A stretch of DNA of 64,000 bases from Fratercula arctica (Eukaryota > Chordata > Aves > Charadriiformes > Alcidae): positions 134,191,889 to 134,255,888 of the forward strand of contig CANTUZ010000002.1 of NCBI GenBank assembly GCA_947846985.1. The letters run 5' to 3'. Below the pieces are notes generated by a model that saw only the letters and a list, made by a program, of their open reading frames with translations, was not told the DNA's origin and made no database searches. Position numbers and translations under genes: made by a program. Position 1 is the stretch's first letter. Each line of letters starts with the position of its first letter. Shown one piece after another: positions 1 through 11,047 of this stretch.

Positions 1-3000
1 GCTTGGCTTGGTGATCTGCTAACTTAGTGATCTAAGTTGCCAGCAGAGGTTAATAGCATATCAAAGGAGATCTCTGCATTGTGCTTCACTTTCCATCTTT
101 TCATATGTAAGCAAGTAAAAGTGGGCAAGCAGACGGGTTTGTGAAGGGAATGCTCAGTCAATAGGAGCAAAGCCTGGGAAAGAAGAGTTCCTCATGGACA
201 GGTTTTCACAGCTCAGCCTGGCAGTCCCTGCAGGAAGTTCAGAGAACAGGCAGGAGGCGAAGCAGCAGGTTCCTTCCTTACTCCGGCACTACTTCTCTGT
301 TTCTTTTGACCTTTCCACCCTTTTTCAGCAAGGAGTCAGAAGGTCACCCTTGCTGTAAAAAAATGCATGGTCAGCATGTAAAGCGAGCAAATTTGTCAGC
401 TCAAACATAGTTCTTGCACAGATTTGGGGAATTGTCTTTTCAGCACTGGTGAATCTGAGTAGTTCACATCACTTGCATGAATAAAAGAATCGATAATTAT
501 TTTCATGGAGTTTTTAAAGTCTCTTTTTCTAGGTGGGGCTTTATAGAACTTGTCTTCAATATCCACGTTTTGATCCATCCTCAAGTCAATTTCAAAGTAT
601 TTACTGGAAATGGCAAATTTAAGAATCGGGTGATTAATTCTTCCTTTCCTTCACATAGCTAGATCAGTATCAAATTAAGCTGCACAGTTGCACTAAAAAG
701 TGCCAGAATCAGTACCAGGAACTATTTGTGTCAGAAGCATAGGAAAAAAATCAGGGAACCATGGTGTAATTTCGTACTTCCTTATAGATTTTCTCTGGCC
801 TAGATGTTAGATATGTAAGAGCATATCTTGAGAAGGAATCAAGGACGTAAAGCCAAATACCGTGAGGCTTTTCAGGTCCAAAAGAGCAAACTGGAGGGTA
901 CTTTGCTGGTCCTGCACGGTTGCCTGAGATGCCAGAGGCAAGAATTTTCTTGGAAGATCTTTTGAACACGAGTCATGTAGTCGACACACTTGGCAAACTT
1001 AGTGTGTTGACAATAGGAATGGGATAATAGTAAAAACTCGCTTTAGCTTCCAAATGGTTTTTCTGTAGGTTCTTCTACAGTCCATGAAAGAGGAGAACTT
1101 TTCTGAAAGGCAAGTCAGACCTGGCAGCTAATGCTTGGGTGACACCCCGGAGAGCCTCTCTCTTCCCACTGCCTGCAGGTGTGAGGAGACTTGTGCTTTG
1201 TGGCAAAAGCTAGCCTTCATCAACAGTGCCCCGGGGATCTGTTTCACACCTGAGCTCTTGCTGCCTCAGGGTGAGGTCCTTTGTCAGCCCTGATCTGGTG
1301 GACAGGCTACACGTATTCCTTACACCTTACGACAGGGTTTTGCTCAACACAAAGAGCAGCAGTTGCAGTCCCTCTTGCTCCAACGCTGCTGGTATCCACA
1401 TCACAGCGAGTAGACTGTTCCTCTGTAGAGGAAGAGTGTCAGGCTCTGCCCTCCGGATTTGTATAACTGTGACGCTCTCCTTGGTGACACCCCAAGAATG
1501 AAAAGTAGTACAATTGTTATATCTATAAATTAAACTTTTTTCCTGAGGTTACCTTCACAGCAGTCTATTAATATCCTTAGTAATGAAACTACTTATAATA
1601 TGCAATCAAAAAATAATACTAAAAATTTATACACCCCTTCCAAATCCAGTGGGCACATCTGTAATTCATGATTCTAAATTTCATGGGGTAATTACTCATC
1701 ATTGGCAGAAGTACTTCTTTCATCGTTATTTATTCCAAATCATTTTGCCACTCCTTGTCCTTACTGTTCCAGCCCACACAGACAGGATGAAGTCGGGATT
1801 TTATTTGGCTTTATTTATGGAGCTTTGGGATAACATTTTGTACATCTGAGATTTCTAAAAAGCCACACCAGAACATTATCTTTCTGAAAATCTCCTCTGT
1901 GAGCAGGTATCCCCTGCTGATACGCTTTTGTTTTGTGTGGATCAAAGGCCTTTTCAGTGCTAAAACTACAGTTCTGGACAATTTGTAGTCATCCTGATCT
2001 CTTTTTTTAACATTGTAATGACTATGCTGATTATCAAATTCTAAAGATCAAATATTTTTATACTAATGTGTGGACATCTGCTGTTCAGGGTAGATACTGC
2101 TGCTAAATAAAGAGGCTTTTTCAAAGCTTCCGAAGTTCGACACAAGCTCGTGTATCTGCAGTCCCTGCGAGCTGGGCTGGAACTGACATCAGGTCATTTT
2201 TGTCTGGAATGAGGAAAATGAAGCCTGGAGTGCCCTTTCTGGACACGGCAGACTCTGGAGCTTTCTCTCCTGTCGTTGAGGCAGGGTACAACCGGTGGGC
2301 TGTCACACCATTGCCACGGTAAACTTTGCCCTGGATGTAAGCATTTCCCTTTAAACTTGCTTTGAACATGCTGCTGACAGCATAGAGGACATACGCTGAG
2401 GTTGTCGGCGTGTTAATTGCATTATAGTAATGCTCTATGGCATCAGCAAGGATCGGGGCTCAGCACTGAGCGCGGGCGTTCATGAGCCTGCCTGTCCTCG
2501 ACAGCCGGCCACCTGGAGCAGATGCAGCCTTGGCCAGATCCAGAGCAAGGACTCCTTGGACCTGTGCTCCTCAGACTAAGCCATGCTGGAGAGTAAGATG
2601 GCTTCGTTTTGACTCGAAAACAGATATATTGCAGAAAGCTCAGTGATAAAACCCAGGCTGTGCCCAGCTCTTCTAGCTCAGAGGTAATGACATGCCGATA
2701 CACTGAAAGATCTTGTGTGCATATTGACATACAAATGAAAACCTGTAGGTTCATGTGTTGCTTCATAATCCCTGGTCTAGTATTGCCCAAGCAAAGAGCT
2801 CCTGCGCTGGAGTAAAGCTTACCTTGGCCAGCTATGCAACCCTAGCACGTGTTTCATCATGTCTGCCCAGTGATGACACGGCTGGGAAGGGAAAACCACA
2901 GTTGTACAAGGAAACAGAAACAAAGCTGTGCTACCTATGCGATTTTTCTCATCCATGCCTTGGGGGTGAGTAACTCTTATTCATGCACTGCTTTAATATT

Positions 3001-6000
3001 TTTTCACAACTAGGGATAGGCTGAAGAGTAAAATTTGGGCTGTGTCCAATTTACCTGGCAATTTTTTAAGGCTTTCTTTAAGAGCTAATCTTGTCTAGAA
3101 GAAAGCTACCACTTAGAGAAGCTGCTATATATACACGATATGTCTGTATACTACAGAAGGAAAGTGAGATCCTTCCTTTTACACAGTAAAGCACAGTGTA
3201 GCACTATCAGATTGGGTTCCTTCCAAGTTAAACATATAGGCATTTTAATGAGTGAAGGTCTGGGGAAAAAACTACACCTCCTATGCAACCTGATCAGCGA
3301 TATATTGCAGACGAGGAGGTGGTGCTCTGCCCTGCCCAAGCAGCAGATATTATGACTCCGAAAGACAAAATATGGCTTGGCTTGCACGTGCCGGGTAATA
3401 TGATGGCTACGTGAAGAGAAACCTCAAACACTGCTGGCCACAGCTTCCCAACTCTCATGTCAGACGAAGCATCACTTGCCCAAAGGAGTGGAACGAAGGT
3501 CCCTGCACACGCTTTTGCCTTGGTCCTTTGCTTTGCACTTGGTAATGAAGGGCTGTAATACCCTCCCCTCCTACAGGACGCGAGGCCTTGACTACCTCGG
3601 GAAAACATCCGCTCTGGCAGGGCCGAGCTGCCAAGGTGGTGGTTGCTCCTAACTGTGGCTACGTGCTTTCCGTGCAGCTAATTTCCACAGAAAAATTTAC
3701 AGCTCTCATTATAAATTTGATTTTCCTTCTCTTGGACAATGTATAGTCCAACGTGGAAATGAGCAAAACTTCAGAGAACTTCATCGGTCTGCGCTGAAGC
3801 AGTAACATGTGGCATAGGAATTCAACACTTTCCATACGGATTTGCTGCTTCTCTTTGGGTGTATCTAGAGAGAAGAGGAGACTACACACACAGAACGTGT
3901 CACTGTGATGTCAGCCTCAAACCAAGCAGGAATTGGGATTTACAGAGATGGATCCCTGTGTCTCAAGCACCTCTGAATATCTGACCATTTTATTTTGACT
4001 CCCAAAGTAGGAGCCATATTTGACCAATATATACTGTACTGTCGCAGGAAAAAATAACGTACATTTTGTAGCCCAGTCCACTTGTACCTTACCCAGAAGG
4101 ATACACCTTTGGTCCCTCTTGTTACTTTATTTCCTGTGTGAGATACCAGAAATTTCAGCACTATCCTGTTTAAAAGAAGTTTTGAGGTGTAGCATTGGCA
4201 GCATCCCAGACAGTAATCCATATCACCGGATTAATTTGCAAAGCATCAGATTTTTGTAAAAATTGAGAGAAGTTTTTCACTGTATCCTAACAGTCTGCAT
4301 TTCAGAAAAGAGAGGTCAGATTGTCTTTTCTTGTTACATCCTTTACATGATTGGACCTGAAAAATTTGTAAGAATAAATCAAAACAAACGGCTTGTGGGA
4401 GGATTCAAAAACATGGCAATGTTCTGCACAGGCAGGTGGCTGGATCTCCGTATACTTCAGATCCAGGAATACTGTCTCACCACTAGATGGAAATAGTGGA
4501 TTTGACTTCTGGAGCTGTGTTATGAGCACTTATACCTGAATACGATTTGGGTATCATAGGCCATCTGCAGGCAGCACTGCAGAAATGTGGATCTGAAATT
4601 CTTTGCTAGCATACATGGAGTAAAGCCAGGATTTCTATTTCTAGAAATTGTCCCTGTTTTACAAGACTGGAGACTTGCTAATTCCTGAAGGATGATTCTG
4701 TTTGATCCCTAATCTAATTGCTTTCCATTTATCCTTTCTGTAAGCAACCAGAAAAGAACCGCAGGATGGATGGCATTTTGGTTCCACTACCCTGACTCCA
4801 AAGTCTCTTGTGCAAGACCAAAAAAAAAAAAAAAAACAAAGATAAAAGTGGAAGGAAGTTGACAGTCTTGTGTTTCAGTGTAACTACTTAATGACAAAAA
4901 AAAAAAAGAAAAGCAGCACTGTGGCTTGCTGCCTTATGAGCAGACGCTATAGTGTTGTTTGCATATTAAAAGTAGGCATGTAGTCAGAGAGGTGGAAGGT
5001 AATTAAAGGCAGCTCAGTAGGGAAGAATAGCTAAACAGAAGGATTTTTTAAAAAATCTCAGTTGAAAAATGAGCTGATCACTTAGTGTATGCCAAATCTG
5101 ACCTTTTCTAGAAAGTATTGGACCTTCAAACTGCTTCAGCTTAGCTCTACTAAGTTGCATCACTGGAAAGCGTAAAGGGAAGTGTCCTCCCTGCACCAAA
5201 ACGTTTGGATTCACGGCGCCTTCTCCTGTTTTGAAATGCTGGAAGCAGCACAGAGACCTTGCTGTCTTCTCTGAATTTGACACCTCCATCTCCAACTCCT
5301 CCACAAAAGTACTAGCAGAGAAACAGACACGGCTCCTCCGTCAAAAAACTCCAGGCACTAGCTGTATCTTCAGATTTTTATTTTTTCTGGTCAGGAGAAA
5401 GCAGCTATGGGTTTCATCCAGTCTGATACAAGGCCAAAAGAGGCAGAGATTGGCTTAACCCTGATGTTGGAAACAAATCTTAGGGATTCATTGGAATCAG
5501 GGTTTCTGCTGTGACTTAGAAACAGCAGCTTTCTCACAGAATATGGCAGTAAATCTCTCTGCTCGCCTGACAGAATTTGACAAAAGATTGGCCCAAACCT
5601 CATGGGGCCTGGCAACACCGTGTGTTTTATGACGGCACTTCTTGTGCCAGCGTGTGGTAATGGCAGCTGATGTGTTTTCCTTTAAGAAGTTCAATACGGA
5701 CTAAAACCAAGGTTCCAAATCTGTATTTTTCTGGTGCTGACGCATGAGGTTGCATTTGGGCTTTGATTTTTCCCATGCACTGCAAGTGCCTGAATTAGTT
5801 CCGTATATGGATTGATCTTGTTTATTACCTGGTGGCTGTGCATATGTAACAGGTCTGCGCCCAGGTTGCAGCAAGCTATGATTGCTGTAGTTCAGTCACA
5901 TGCGATGTGGCAGCGGGATTTGGGGGGCTGCTGGGAAGGCCTGCAGTCAAACCCAATGAACTGCTTGGGGATGCTGACTCCTCGTTGCTCCGTCTCTGTG

Positions 6001-6239
6001 CCATACCGTGCCCTGTGCTTGTTTGTTCCTGAATTATCCATACAAAGCATGATACGTAATAAACGGTGTAATTTAGGATCTGGTGCCCCAGACTTAACAA
6101 ATAAATTCCCTGGAGCGGAAATCCTGGAGACTTTGTTTTGGACCCCGTGGGTACCAGGGCACAGCTCATCGGGCTCTTTTTGGGGCGGTGGGTGCCGGGT
6201 GGTGTTTGTGTCCCAAGAAGTGGCTCTGACAGCGTCCCC
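1..6239. other. Upstream intergenic region, no gene supported
   Basis: I see no open frame with recognisable protein content here. Frames are short, lie on both strands, and none is flanked by convincing splice sites in a family I know. The stretch is AT-rich to average in composition, with short poly-A runs near 4820-4836 and 4897-4908 and a small GC-richer patch at about 2430-2590. No CR1 tail or other named repeat is visible. It is read as the 5' flank of the FABP5 gene. Distal regulatory elements may be present but cannot be recognised by eye. Confidence 0.6.
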
Positions 6240-6288
6240 CGGCTTTCACCCCGGGGGGCTGCAGTCCCGCGGTGCAGAGAGGGGTGGG

Positions 6289-6326
6289 GTGTGTGTGTGT
6301 GTCTGTGTGTGTGTGCGTGTGTGTGC
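6289..6326. repeat. TG/CG-interrupted dinucleotide repeat in the promoter
   Basis: An alternating GT run interrupted by one TC and one CG step lies about 140 bp upstream of the TATA box. Alternating purine-pyrimidine DNA of this kind is known to be able to adopt the Z form. The position just upstream of the GC boxes makes it a candidate length-variable promoter element, but no effect can be read from sequence alone. Confidence 0.9.
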
Positions 6327-6333
6327 GGGAGGA

Positions 6334-6395
6334 GGGCGGGCAGCGGCGCGACGTGCCCGCTCTTGCCACCGCGGGCGGGACTCGCCGGGCGGGGG
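6334..6395 (+). promoter_or_regulatory. Cluster of three GC boxes (Sp1-type)
   Basis: GGGCGGG occurs at 6334-6340 and 6373-6379, and a longer GGGCGGGGG at 6387-6395. These are consensus sites for Sp/KLF factors and sit about 75-135 bp upstream of the TATA box. In such GC-rich DNA some matches are expected by chance, but the spacing fits a proximal promoter. Confidence 0.65.
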
Positions 6396-6432
6396 CTCGG
6401 CGGGGAAGGGGCCGGGGCGCGGCGGGCGCCCC

Positions 6433-6437
6433 ATTGG
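6433..6437 (-). promoter_or_regulatory. Inverted CCAAT box
   Basis: ATTGG on the + strand reads CCAAT on the - strand, in the context GAGCCAATGG, which matches the NF-Y consensus well. It lies 33 bases upstream of the TATA box and about 60-65 bases upstream of the probable start site, the usual place for an NF-Y site. Confidence 0.65.
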
Positions 6438-6469
6438 CTCTACCCGGCGGCACATGTCGCCGGCCCCGC

Positions 6470-6476
6470 TATAAAG
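6470..6476 (+). promoter_or_regulatory. TATA box of FABP5
   Basis: TATAAAG stands alone in a GC-rich surround, 88 bases before the initiator ATG. Transcription would be expected about 25-32 bases downstream, near 6496-6503, giving a 5' UTR of roughly 55-60 bases. The combination of TATA, CCAAT and GC boxes in this order supports a real core promoter. Confidence 0.8.
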
Positions 6477-6557
6477 GCGGCCGCGGCCCCGCCGCAGCCC
6501 GTCCTTCTGCCTCCGCGCTTCCCCAGGGACACCGCCAGCCCCAGCCCCGCCGCCGCC

Positions 6558-6633
6558 ATGGCCATCGATGCGTTTTTAGGCAAGTGGTGCCTGGTCTCCA
6601 GCGAGGGCTTCGAGGAGTACATGAAGGAGCTGG
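6558..6633 (+). CDS. FABP5: FABP5 coding exon 1
   Basis: This exon encodes residues 1-25 and the first base of codon 26. It holds the N-terminal strand and first helix of the barrel lid, including W10, F18 and Y21. The donor is G|GTAAGG, a strong match, leaving phase 1. The ATG is the first in a favourable context after the TATA box, and the following codons give the known family start. Confidence 0.95.
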
Positions 6634-9600
6634 GTAAGGAGCCGGCGGCTCTCCGCCTCCGGGAGGCAGGCAGGGATGGATGGATGGATGGAGGGATGGA
6701 TGGATGGAGGGAGGGAGGGAGGGAGGGATGCCGGCCCGGGGACGCGCCGCCGGCCGGCGGGGCTCTGTCCAAGGTCCGCGGCGGGCGCGGCCCCGGTGCG
6801 CGGTGCCTCAGCTGGGCCCGGGGGCGGCGGCGGCGGGGGGCTGTGGGCGATGCCGCGATGCTGCGGGATGCGGCACCGGCGGCTCCGCGCCGGGAAGGGA
6901 GCGGCGGCCGGGAGCAGACCCTTCCTCCCGGGGGAGCTGCCGCCTCCTAAAGATGTCGGCGAATGTCGGCGACCCTTTTTTTTTTTTGCACCGTAATTGC
7001 CGGGGGGCAGGTGCCGGTGCCGGGGGGCAGGTGCCGGTGCCAGCGGACTCATTCCGGCCGCCCCGCGCTGCGCCTTCCCCGCTGCCCAGCCGCCCCCTCC
7101 CGCCGGCAGCACCCCGGATTATCAACCGGTGCCAGCAGCCCGGCTGCGATTAGGTTCGCTCCTCCTTCTGTCGGTAATGCCCGGGGCGGCGGGACCGGGG
7201 CAGGGGAACCGGCTCGGCGCTGCCCTGGGCGTGCAGGGGGCAGGGGATGGTGGGGGCCGCAAGGGCACTGCTGCTGCCAGGGCCCAGCCGGGCTCGCAGC
7301 ACCCGGGGTGGCCGCACACAGACCTGCTGGGCCTGGGCTGCTTTCCCGTGGAGTCACCTTGGGTGTCTCCTCACGAGAAAGCCGAACTGGATCTGCTGCC
7401 TATGGGTAACCGACAGCTGAGTGCACTGCCAGGGGCTGCTTGTATTCTCCTGCCGGTAGCACCCTTATCTCAGGGGGATAGTCCTGGCTTGTTACCCCCG
7501 CTTCCAGGTTGCCCTACATTTCGTAACATGAAGTTACCAAATCAAGAATAGACCTAACACCAGGAGCCTCCTCTGCAAGTTCAGATTTACTGCTTCCCTG
7601 TGAGCATCCTGGCCAACAGGTTATAGACACCGTGCAGTGTCTGTGTAGCCCAGGAGCTATATTTTCTGCAACTTATTCACTGCTGAAAGCTAGGATATTT
7701 TCTCAAGAGGCGGAAGATGGGGCCTTGAATGTCTTTGGAGGGAGGAGAGGAAGGAATTAAGGTTTTGTGCTCTTCGTGTAAAATACAAAAGGCAACGCTG
7801 CATTTGCACTCTGCAGACAGTGGTGGCTGTAATCATATTTTGTGAGAGGCCTGTCAACATGTGATAACCGTGATGTGAGAAAGCGTTCTGGACTCAGCCC
7901 TTTGGGAGACTTTGGAGGAAATTCAAGAATTTTAAGCTCAGCTCAATTCAGCCCTGGATTGGGATGCCCTGGTGCTCACATCTAACAGCCTGGGCTAGGC
8001 ATGTGCCAAGCTGCAACTTCAAAGTATAAATTATGTGCTGCAACTGCAGAGCCACCTCCCATGTGTGGGCAACTACTGAGTGTTGTTTGTTTGTTTTTAG
8101 TTTGCAGTCTTAAACCAGTCACTTTTCCTTTTTATAATTACAATTTAGGCAATTAAATTTACTCCAAATCACACTTTAGGAGACAGTCCTTTATTGGATC
8201 CCGCCCTCCCTGACTATTTAGGAAACTTTCTGCCTTTGATCCTATTGATGAAATTCTGCTGATTCTGCTTGGTCTGTATAAAAGAATATTTGAGGATAAA
8301 GAAGTTTGAATTTCACTCCTTGCCATATGGAAAACATACACAGCTCATCTCTGCTTATTTGGATCCCAAGGCATTGCTGATCAGATAACTCCTTGATTAC
8401 TCTGGACTGGACAACAGCAAAAGGTTTGGGGGGGGGGGGGGGAATCACTGTGACGGTAACTTCCAATTCTGGTCAGAAAAGCTGAACTGAAGAGGACAGG
8501 TTTTTGCTCTGCAGTCTCAAGTTTAAGGCTCAGTCCTGGAATCTCAGTTGAGTCTGGAGAAGCAGTGGCTGGGAAGTACTTTGTTATTTCCACCTCCCAA
8601 GGAAACCGTAATCTTTGCTTTGTGGATTCAGCCCTCACCCAAGTGTCCTGTACACCCCAGGGGAGTGTGCTGTGCTGTTATGTGACAACATTTTTCTAAA
8701 ACTACAGCAGCTGCAGAGCCCAGACACTCACTGACCTGGTGGCACTTCCTGCTCCAGTTGGTTGCTTATCAGTTCTTCCTTCTGCACTTTCCATTTTGAT
8801 GGATTCACGCTTGTTGCCTGACTATCTTCTTATTCATATCGTCGTCCTTCAGATCAGAAAGACTCATGTACACAGGGGCTGAGGCAGGGTGAATCTTTTT
8901 TTGCTGAGGAGTTTTGAGGGCTGATGTCTCCAGATGGTGAATTTTCAGTCATTCGCAAAGCTCACTTCTCTCACAGTCCCTTTGTGTGTGTGTGTGTGTG
9001 TGTGCGTATGTTGTTCTCGCAGTCCTTTTGTGCCTGTGTGTATGTTTTGTTTGAGCACTATTGTGCAAGATAGCAATTTTCTAATTCACAAGTGCATACT
9101 TTGGATACAGGATGTAGAAGATGAACTGATATTAAAAATTGCATGTTTGCAGTTGTGTACAGAGTGACGGAGAGTGTTTTTTGAGTAAGTTGAAATAAAT
9201 ATGCAGGTGGATTAATCTGTCAATTAGCAATCATCTGTAGAATTTTTAAAGTGTTCAGAACTTGAAGGGGATAATTTTATATTAGTTCAAACTTTTGTGT
9301 TTGTTTTCCTGTTTTCTGTTTATTTCTGTTTGTAAAAATTCAATGCTGAGTTTTGGGACATCCGCAAGTCCTCTAGAGGGCAAAATAGATTTAACTTTAG
9401 CTCCCTGAGGAAGGTAAAGAATAACCCCACAAATAAGCTTTTTTTCCTTCCTCATCAGTGGATTATTTAAAACGTCCTCTTTCTTTGTGGCTTTGATTCT
9501 CAAGTGTACTTAAATGCCTAATTAAATGGGAATTAGGCATTTGAATTCTTGTGTGGCCCTAAGCCTTAGGGTTTAACTGACTTTGTGACACTCTGTGCCT

Positions 9601-11047
9601 CTCGCCTTGCAGGTGTGGGTATGGCCATGAGAAAAATGGGAAGCATGGCCAAACCAGATGTTTACATTATTAAGGATGGGGACACAATCACCGTAAAAAC
9701 AGAAAGCACGTTCAAAACTTCACAGTTCAGCTTCAAGCTCGGTGAGAAATTTGAGGAAAACACATTAGATGGCAGGAAAACTCAGGTCAGTATACTAGAC
9801 TTTTTACTGAAAAACCACAATTCTTTGGGTGTTTTACAGATGGGGACGCTATTTAAAAATCAGTTTTGACATCCATACTAACAATGCTTTCTTTGAACAG
9901 CTGTTGCTGTAAGTCTCATTGAATTTTTTTTTTTTTTTCTTGGGTTAAGCAACTTCCAAAGAGGGGAAAATGCTGAAACCAGCGATGTCTTGTGTATTTT
10001 GCTGTTTTCAATTTGTAGCGGCAGTATTGTGTTAGTAAAACTAACAGACCCCTAAATCCCTGTTAAAGCCAAATGCCACTTCATTTGAAGCCTGTGGAAA
10101 AAAAAAATCCCATTGATGTTTAATCAGAGGCAATTCATCCCTGGGGTTAGTCTTTCTGCTCCGTCTCCTATTTGCATAACAAGAGAGCCTGGTGCAGTGT
10201 GCGGTGGGATAACAGACACACAAGGCATACATGTGAATCACGGTCCCTAGTTTCCAGTTTTAGCTGGCAAAGAACTTCTCCCTGCACCAAGCAGGGAGAA
10301 CATTCATCCAAAAGGATATTAAACACACAGAAGCCCTCGAATATGTCTCTCCCATTTCCTTGTGTGAGTGCTCTCTGTGTACCACCCTCACCCCCTCCCC
10401 CTCCAGCCGTACACTGGCAATTCATCTATTATTGCAAGATCAGATAAACGTTACACAAAAGCTCAAAGCCCATGTGCAAAGAGATGAACAGAGAACATCG
10501 TCTGGCCTTGTTAATTGAAATTGTGCGTGCTGTCAAAGGGCTGCCTGGTGCAGGAATGTGTCAGAGCACACCGAATGAACAAGCAGTCAGCTACTGTAAG
10601 AAGAGGATCAATAAAACATTTAAGATACTATCCTGGCTTTGTAGATTTCAATGGCAAAATTACTACTGAGTGATCTGGGGTGGGAATTTTTCCTTTGGAA
10701 TAGGGTGTTGGAAAGCCTCAGACTCCATCAAATGTTGTGGGTAAAATACTGATGCTCGGGTTCTTCTTTCAGACCCTTGTCAGCTTAAAAGATGATGGGT
10801 CATTGATTCAGGAGCAGGAATGGGATGGCAAGAAGACCATAATAACACGGAAACTAGTGGATGGACAACTGGTGGTGGTGAGTTCAATCACACTTTCTGA
10901 TCCCTGAGTGCTGCTGACTGGTAGTAACTCCAGAAGATCTTTTTCCTTATAGTCTGTACTGAGGCAAATTAATAAATCCATCTCTTTATCTTCTAGGAAT
11001 GTGACATGAATGGTGTCAAGTGTGTTAGAGTCTACCAGAAAGCATGA
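6558..11047 (+). CDS. FABP5: Fatty acid-binding protein 5 (epidermal/E-FABP), four exons
   Basis: The coding sequence is 6558-6633, 9613-9785, 10773-10877 and 10997-11047, giving 134 residues plus TGA. The product belongs to the intracellular lipid-binding protein family: a ten-stranded beta barrel that carries long-chain fatty acids in the cytosol and, in mammals, delivers ligands to nuclear PPAR-delta. The family signature starts at G8-K9-W10, and [12 protein letters not shown] follows at residues 17-28. The carboxylate-binding residues of the family are present at R109, R129 and Y131. C120 and C127 match the redox-active cysteine pair known in mammalian FABP5, which favours FABP5 over PMP2 or FABP4. 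Exon lengths (76, 173, 105 and 51 coding bases) and phases (1, 0, 0) are the family pattern. The start was chosen for its near-perfect Kozak context, GCCGCCATGG. Introns are 2979, 987 and 119 bases, all GT-AG. No frameshift or stop is seen. FABP5 identity is recognised from memory of the vertebrate proteins; a close paralogue is unlikely. Confidence 0.95.
6672..6729 (+). repeat. GGAT/GGGA tetranucleotide repeat in intron 1
   Basis: Seven to eight GGAT-type units pass into five or so GGGA units, starting 38 bases after the exon 1 donor. The G-runs of the second half could form a G-quadruplex in the pre-mRNA or coding strand. It is likely to be length-polymorphic. Confidence 0.9.
7001..7040 (+). 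repeat. Perfect 20-bp tandem duplication in intron 1
   Basis: The unit CGGGGGGCAGGTGCCGGTGC is repeated twice without a mismatch. It lies inside the CpG island and follows a 12-base T run at 6976-6987. Each unit holds a G6 run and an E-box-like CAGGTG. Confidence 0.9.
8428..8442 (+). repeat. Poly-G run of 15 in intron 1
   Basis: Fifteen consecutive G residues follow GGTTT. This is an unusual homopolymer length for G and is prone to sequencing error and slippage, so the true length may differ. Confidence 0.85.
8983..9004. repeat. (TG)11 microsatellite in intron 1
   Basis: Eleven TG units are followed by an imperfect tail with CG and TATG. It is a likely polymorphic marker with no visible role. 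Confidence 0.9.
9613..9785 (+). CDS. FABP5: FABP5 coding exon 2
   Basis: This 173-base exon is the exact size standard for the FABP family. It encodes residues 26-83, from [10 protein letters not shown] in the helix-turn-helix lid through the central strands to DGRKTQ. K23 in exon 1 with R32 and K33 here correspond to the basic patch that in mammalian FABP5 forms the conformational nuclear-localisation signal. The acceptor is CTTGCAG and the donor CAG|GTCAGT, leaving phase 0. Confidence 0.96.
9786..10772 (+). other. FABP5 intron 2
   Basis: This 987-base phase 0 intron starts GTCAGT and ends TTCTTTCAG after a good pyrimidine tract. No repeat element or nested gene is seen. T and A homopolymer runs lie at about 9926-9939 and 10099-10107. 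Confidence 0.9.
10773..10877 (+). CDS. FABP5: FABP5 coding exon 3
   Basis: This exon encodes residues 84-118, [10 protein letters not shown] through QLVV, with the EWDGK turn and R109, one of the three residues that hold the fatty acid carboxylate. It is 105 bases, one codon longer than the 102 I recall for human FABP5; the extra residue falls in the KDDGS loop. The donor is GTG|GTGAGT. Another GT lies three bases upstream but has a much poorer context. Confidence 0.95.
10878..10996 (+). other. FABP5 intron 3, very short
   Basis: This is a 119-base phase 0 intron from GTGAGT to TCTTCTAG with a clear pyrimidine-rich 3' end. It is small even for a bird and is spliced by intron definition if anything. 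The assignment rests on the family's conserved exon border after VV and before EC. Confidence 0.95.
10997..11047 (+). CDS. FABP5: FABP5 coding exon 4 and stop
   Basis: This 51-base exon, the family standard length, encodes residues 119-134, [16 protein letters not shown], then TGA. It carries C120, C127, R129 and Y131. The two arginines with the tyrosine form the ligand carboxylate clamp of this FABP subgroup. Confidence 0.96.
   Translation, partial: ECDMNGVKCVRVYQKA

Larger units (their letters stand above)
6330..7250. promoter_or_regulatory. CpG island over the FABP5 promoter, exon 1 and start of intron 1
   Basis: This stretch is very GC-rich and dense in CpG, in sharp contrast to the AT-rich DNA before about 6170 and after about 7500. 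It covers the GC boxes, TATA box, 5' UTR, coding exon 1 and roughly the first 600 bases of intron 1. A CpG island across the transcription start is typical of broadly expressed vertebrate genes. The borders are by eye and may shift by 100 bases or so. Confidence 0.85.
6634..9612 (+). other. FABP5 intron 1
   Basis: This 2979-base phase 1 intron starts GTAAGG and ends CTTGCAG. The first 600 bases are CpG island and the rest is ordinary AT-richer DNA. It holds the simple repeats listed separately and a 12-bp hairpin at 9512-9542. No internal gene, alternative first exon or transposon is supported. Confidence 0.9.

Noticed and set aside
751..1015. - strand frames with a CxxH-like start and a VLDSFSRY-like stretch, faintly like a retroviral integrase
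   Set aside because: The pieces lie in different frames, the zinc-binding spacing does not fit, and no further conserved block or LTR is seen. Too weak to call.
6138..6950. 270-codon + strand frame across the FABP5 promoter and exon 1
   Set aside because: It reads through the TATA box, the GT repeat and the exon 1 donor. The low stop frequency comes from the CpG island, and the true frame in exon 1 is different.
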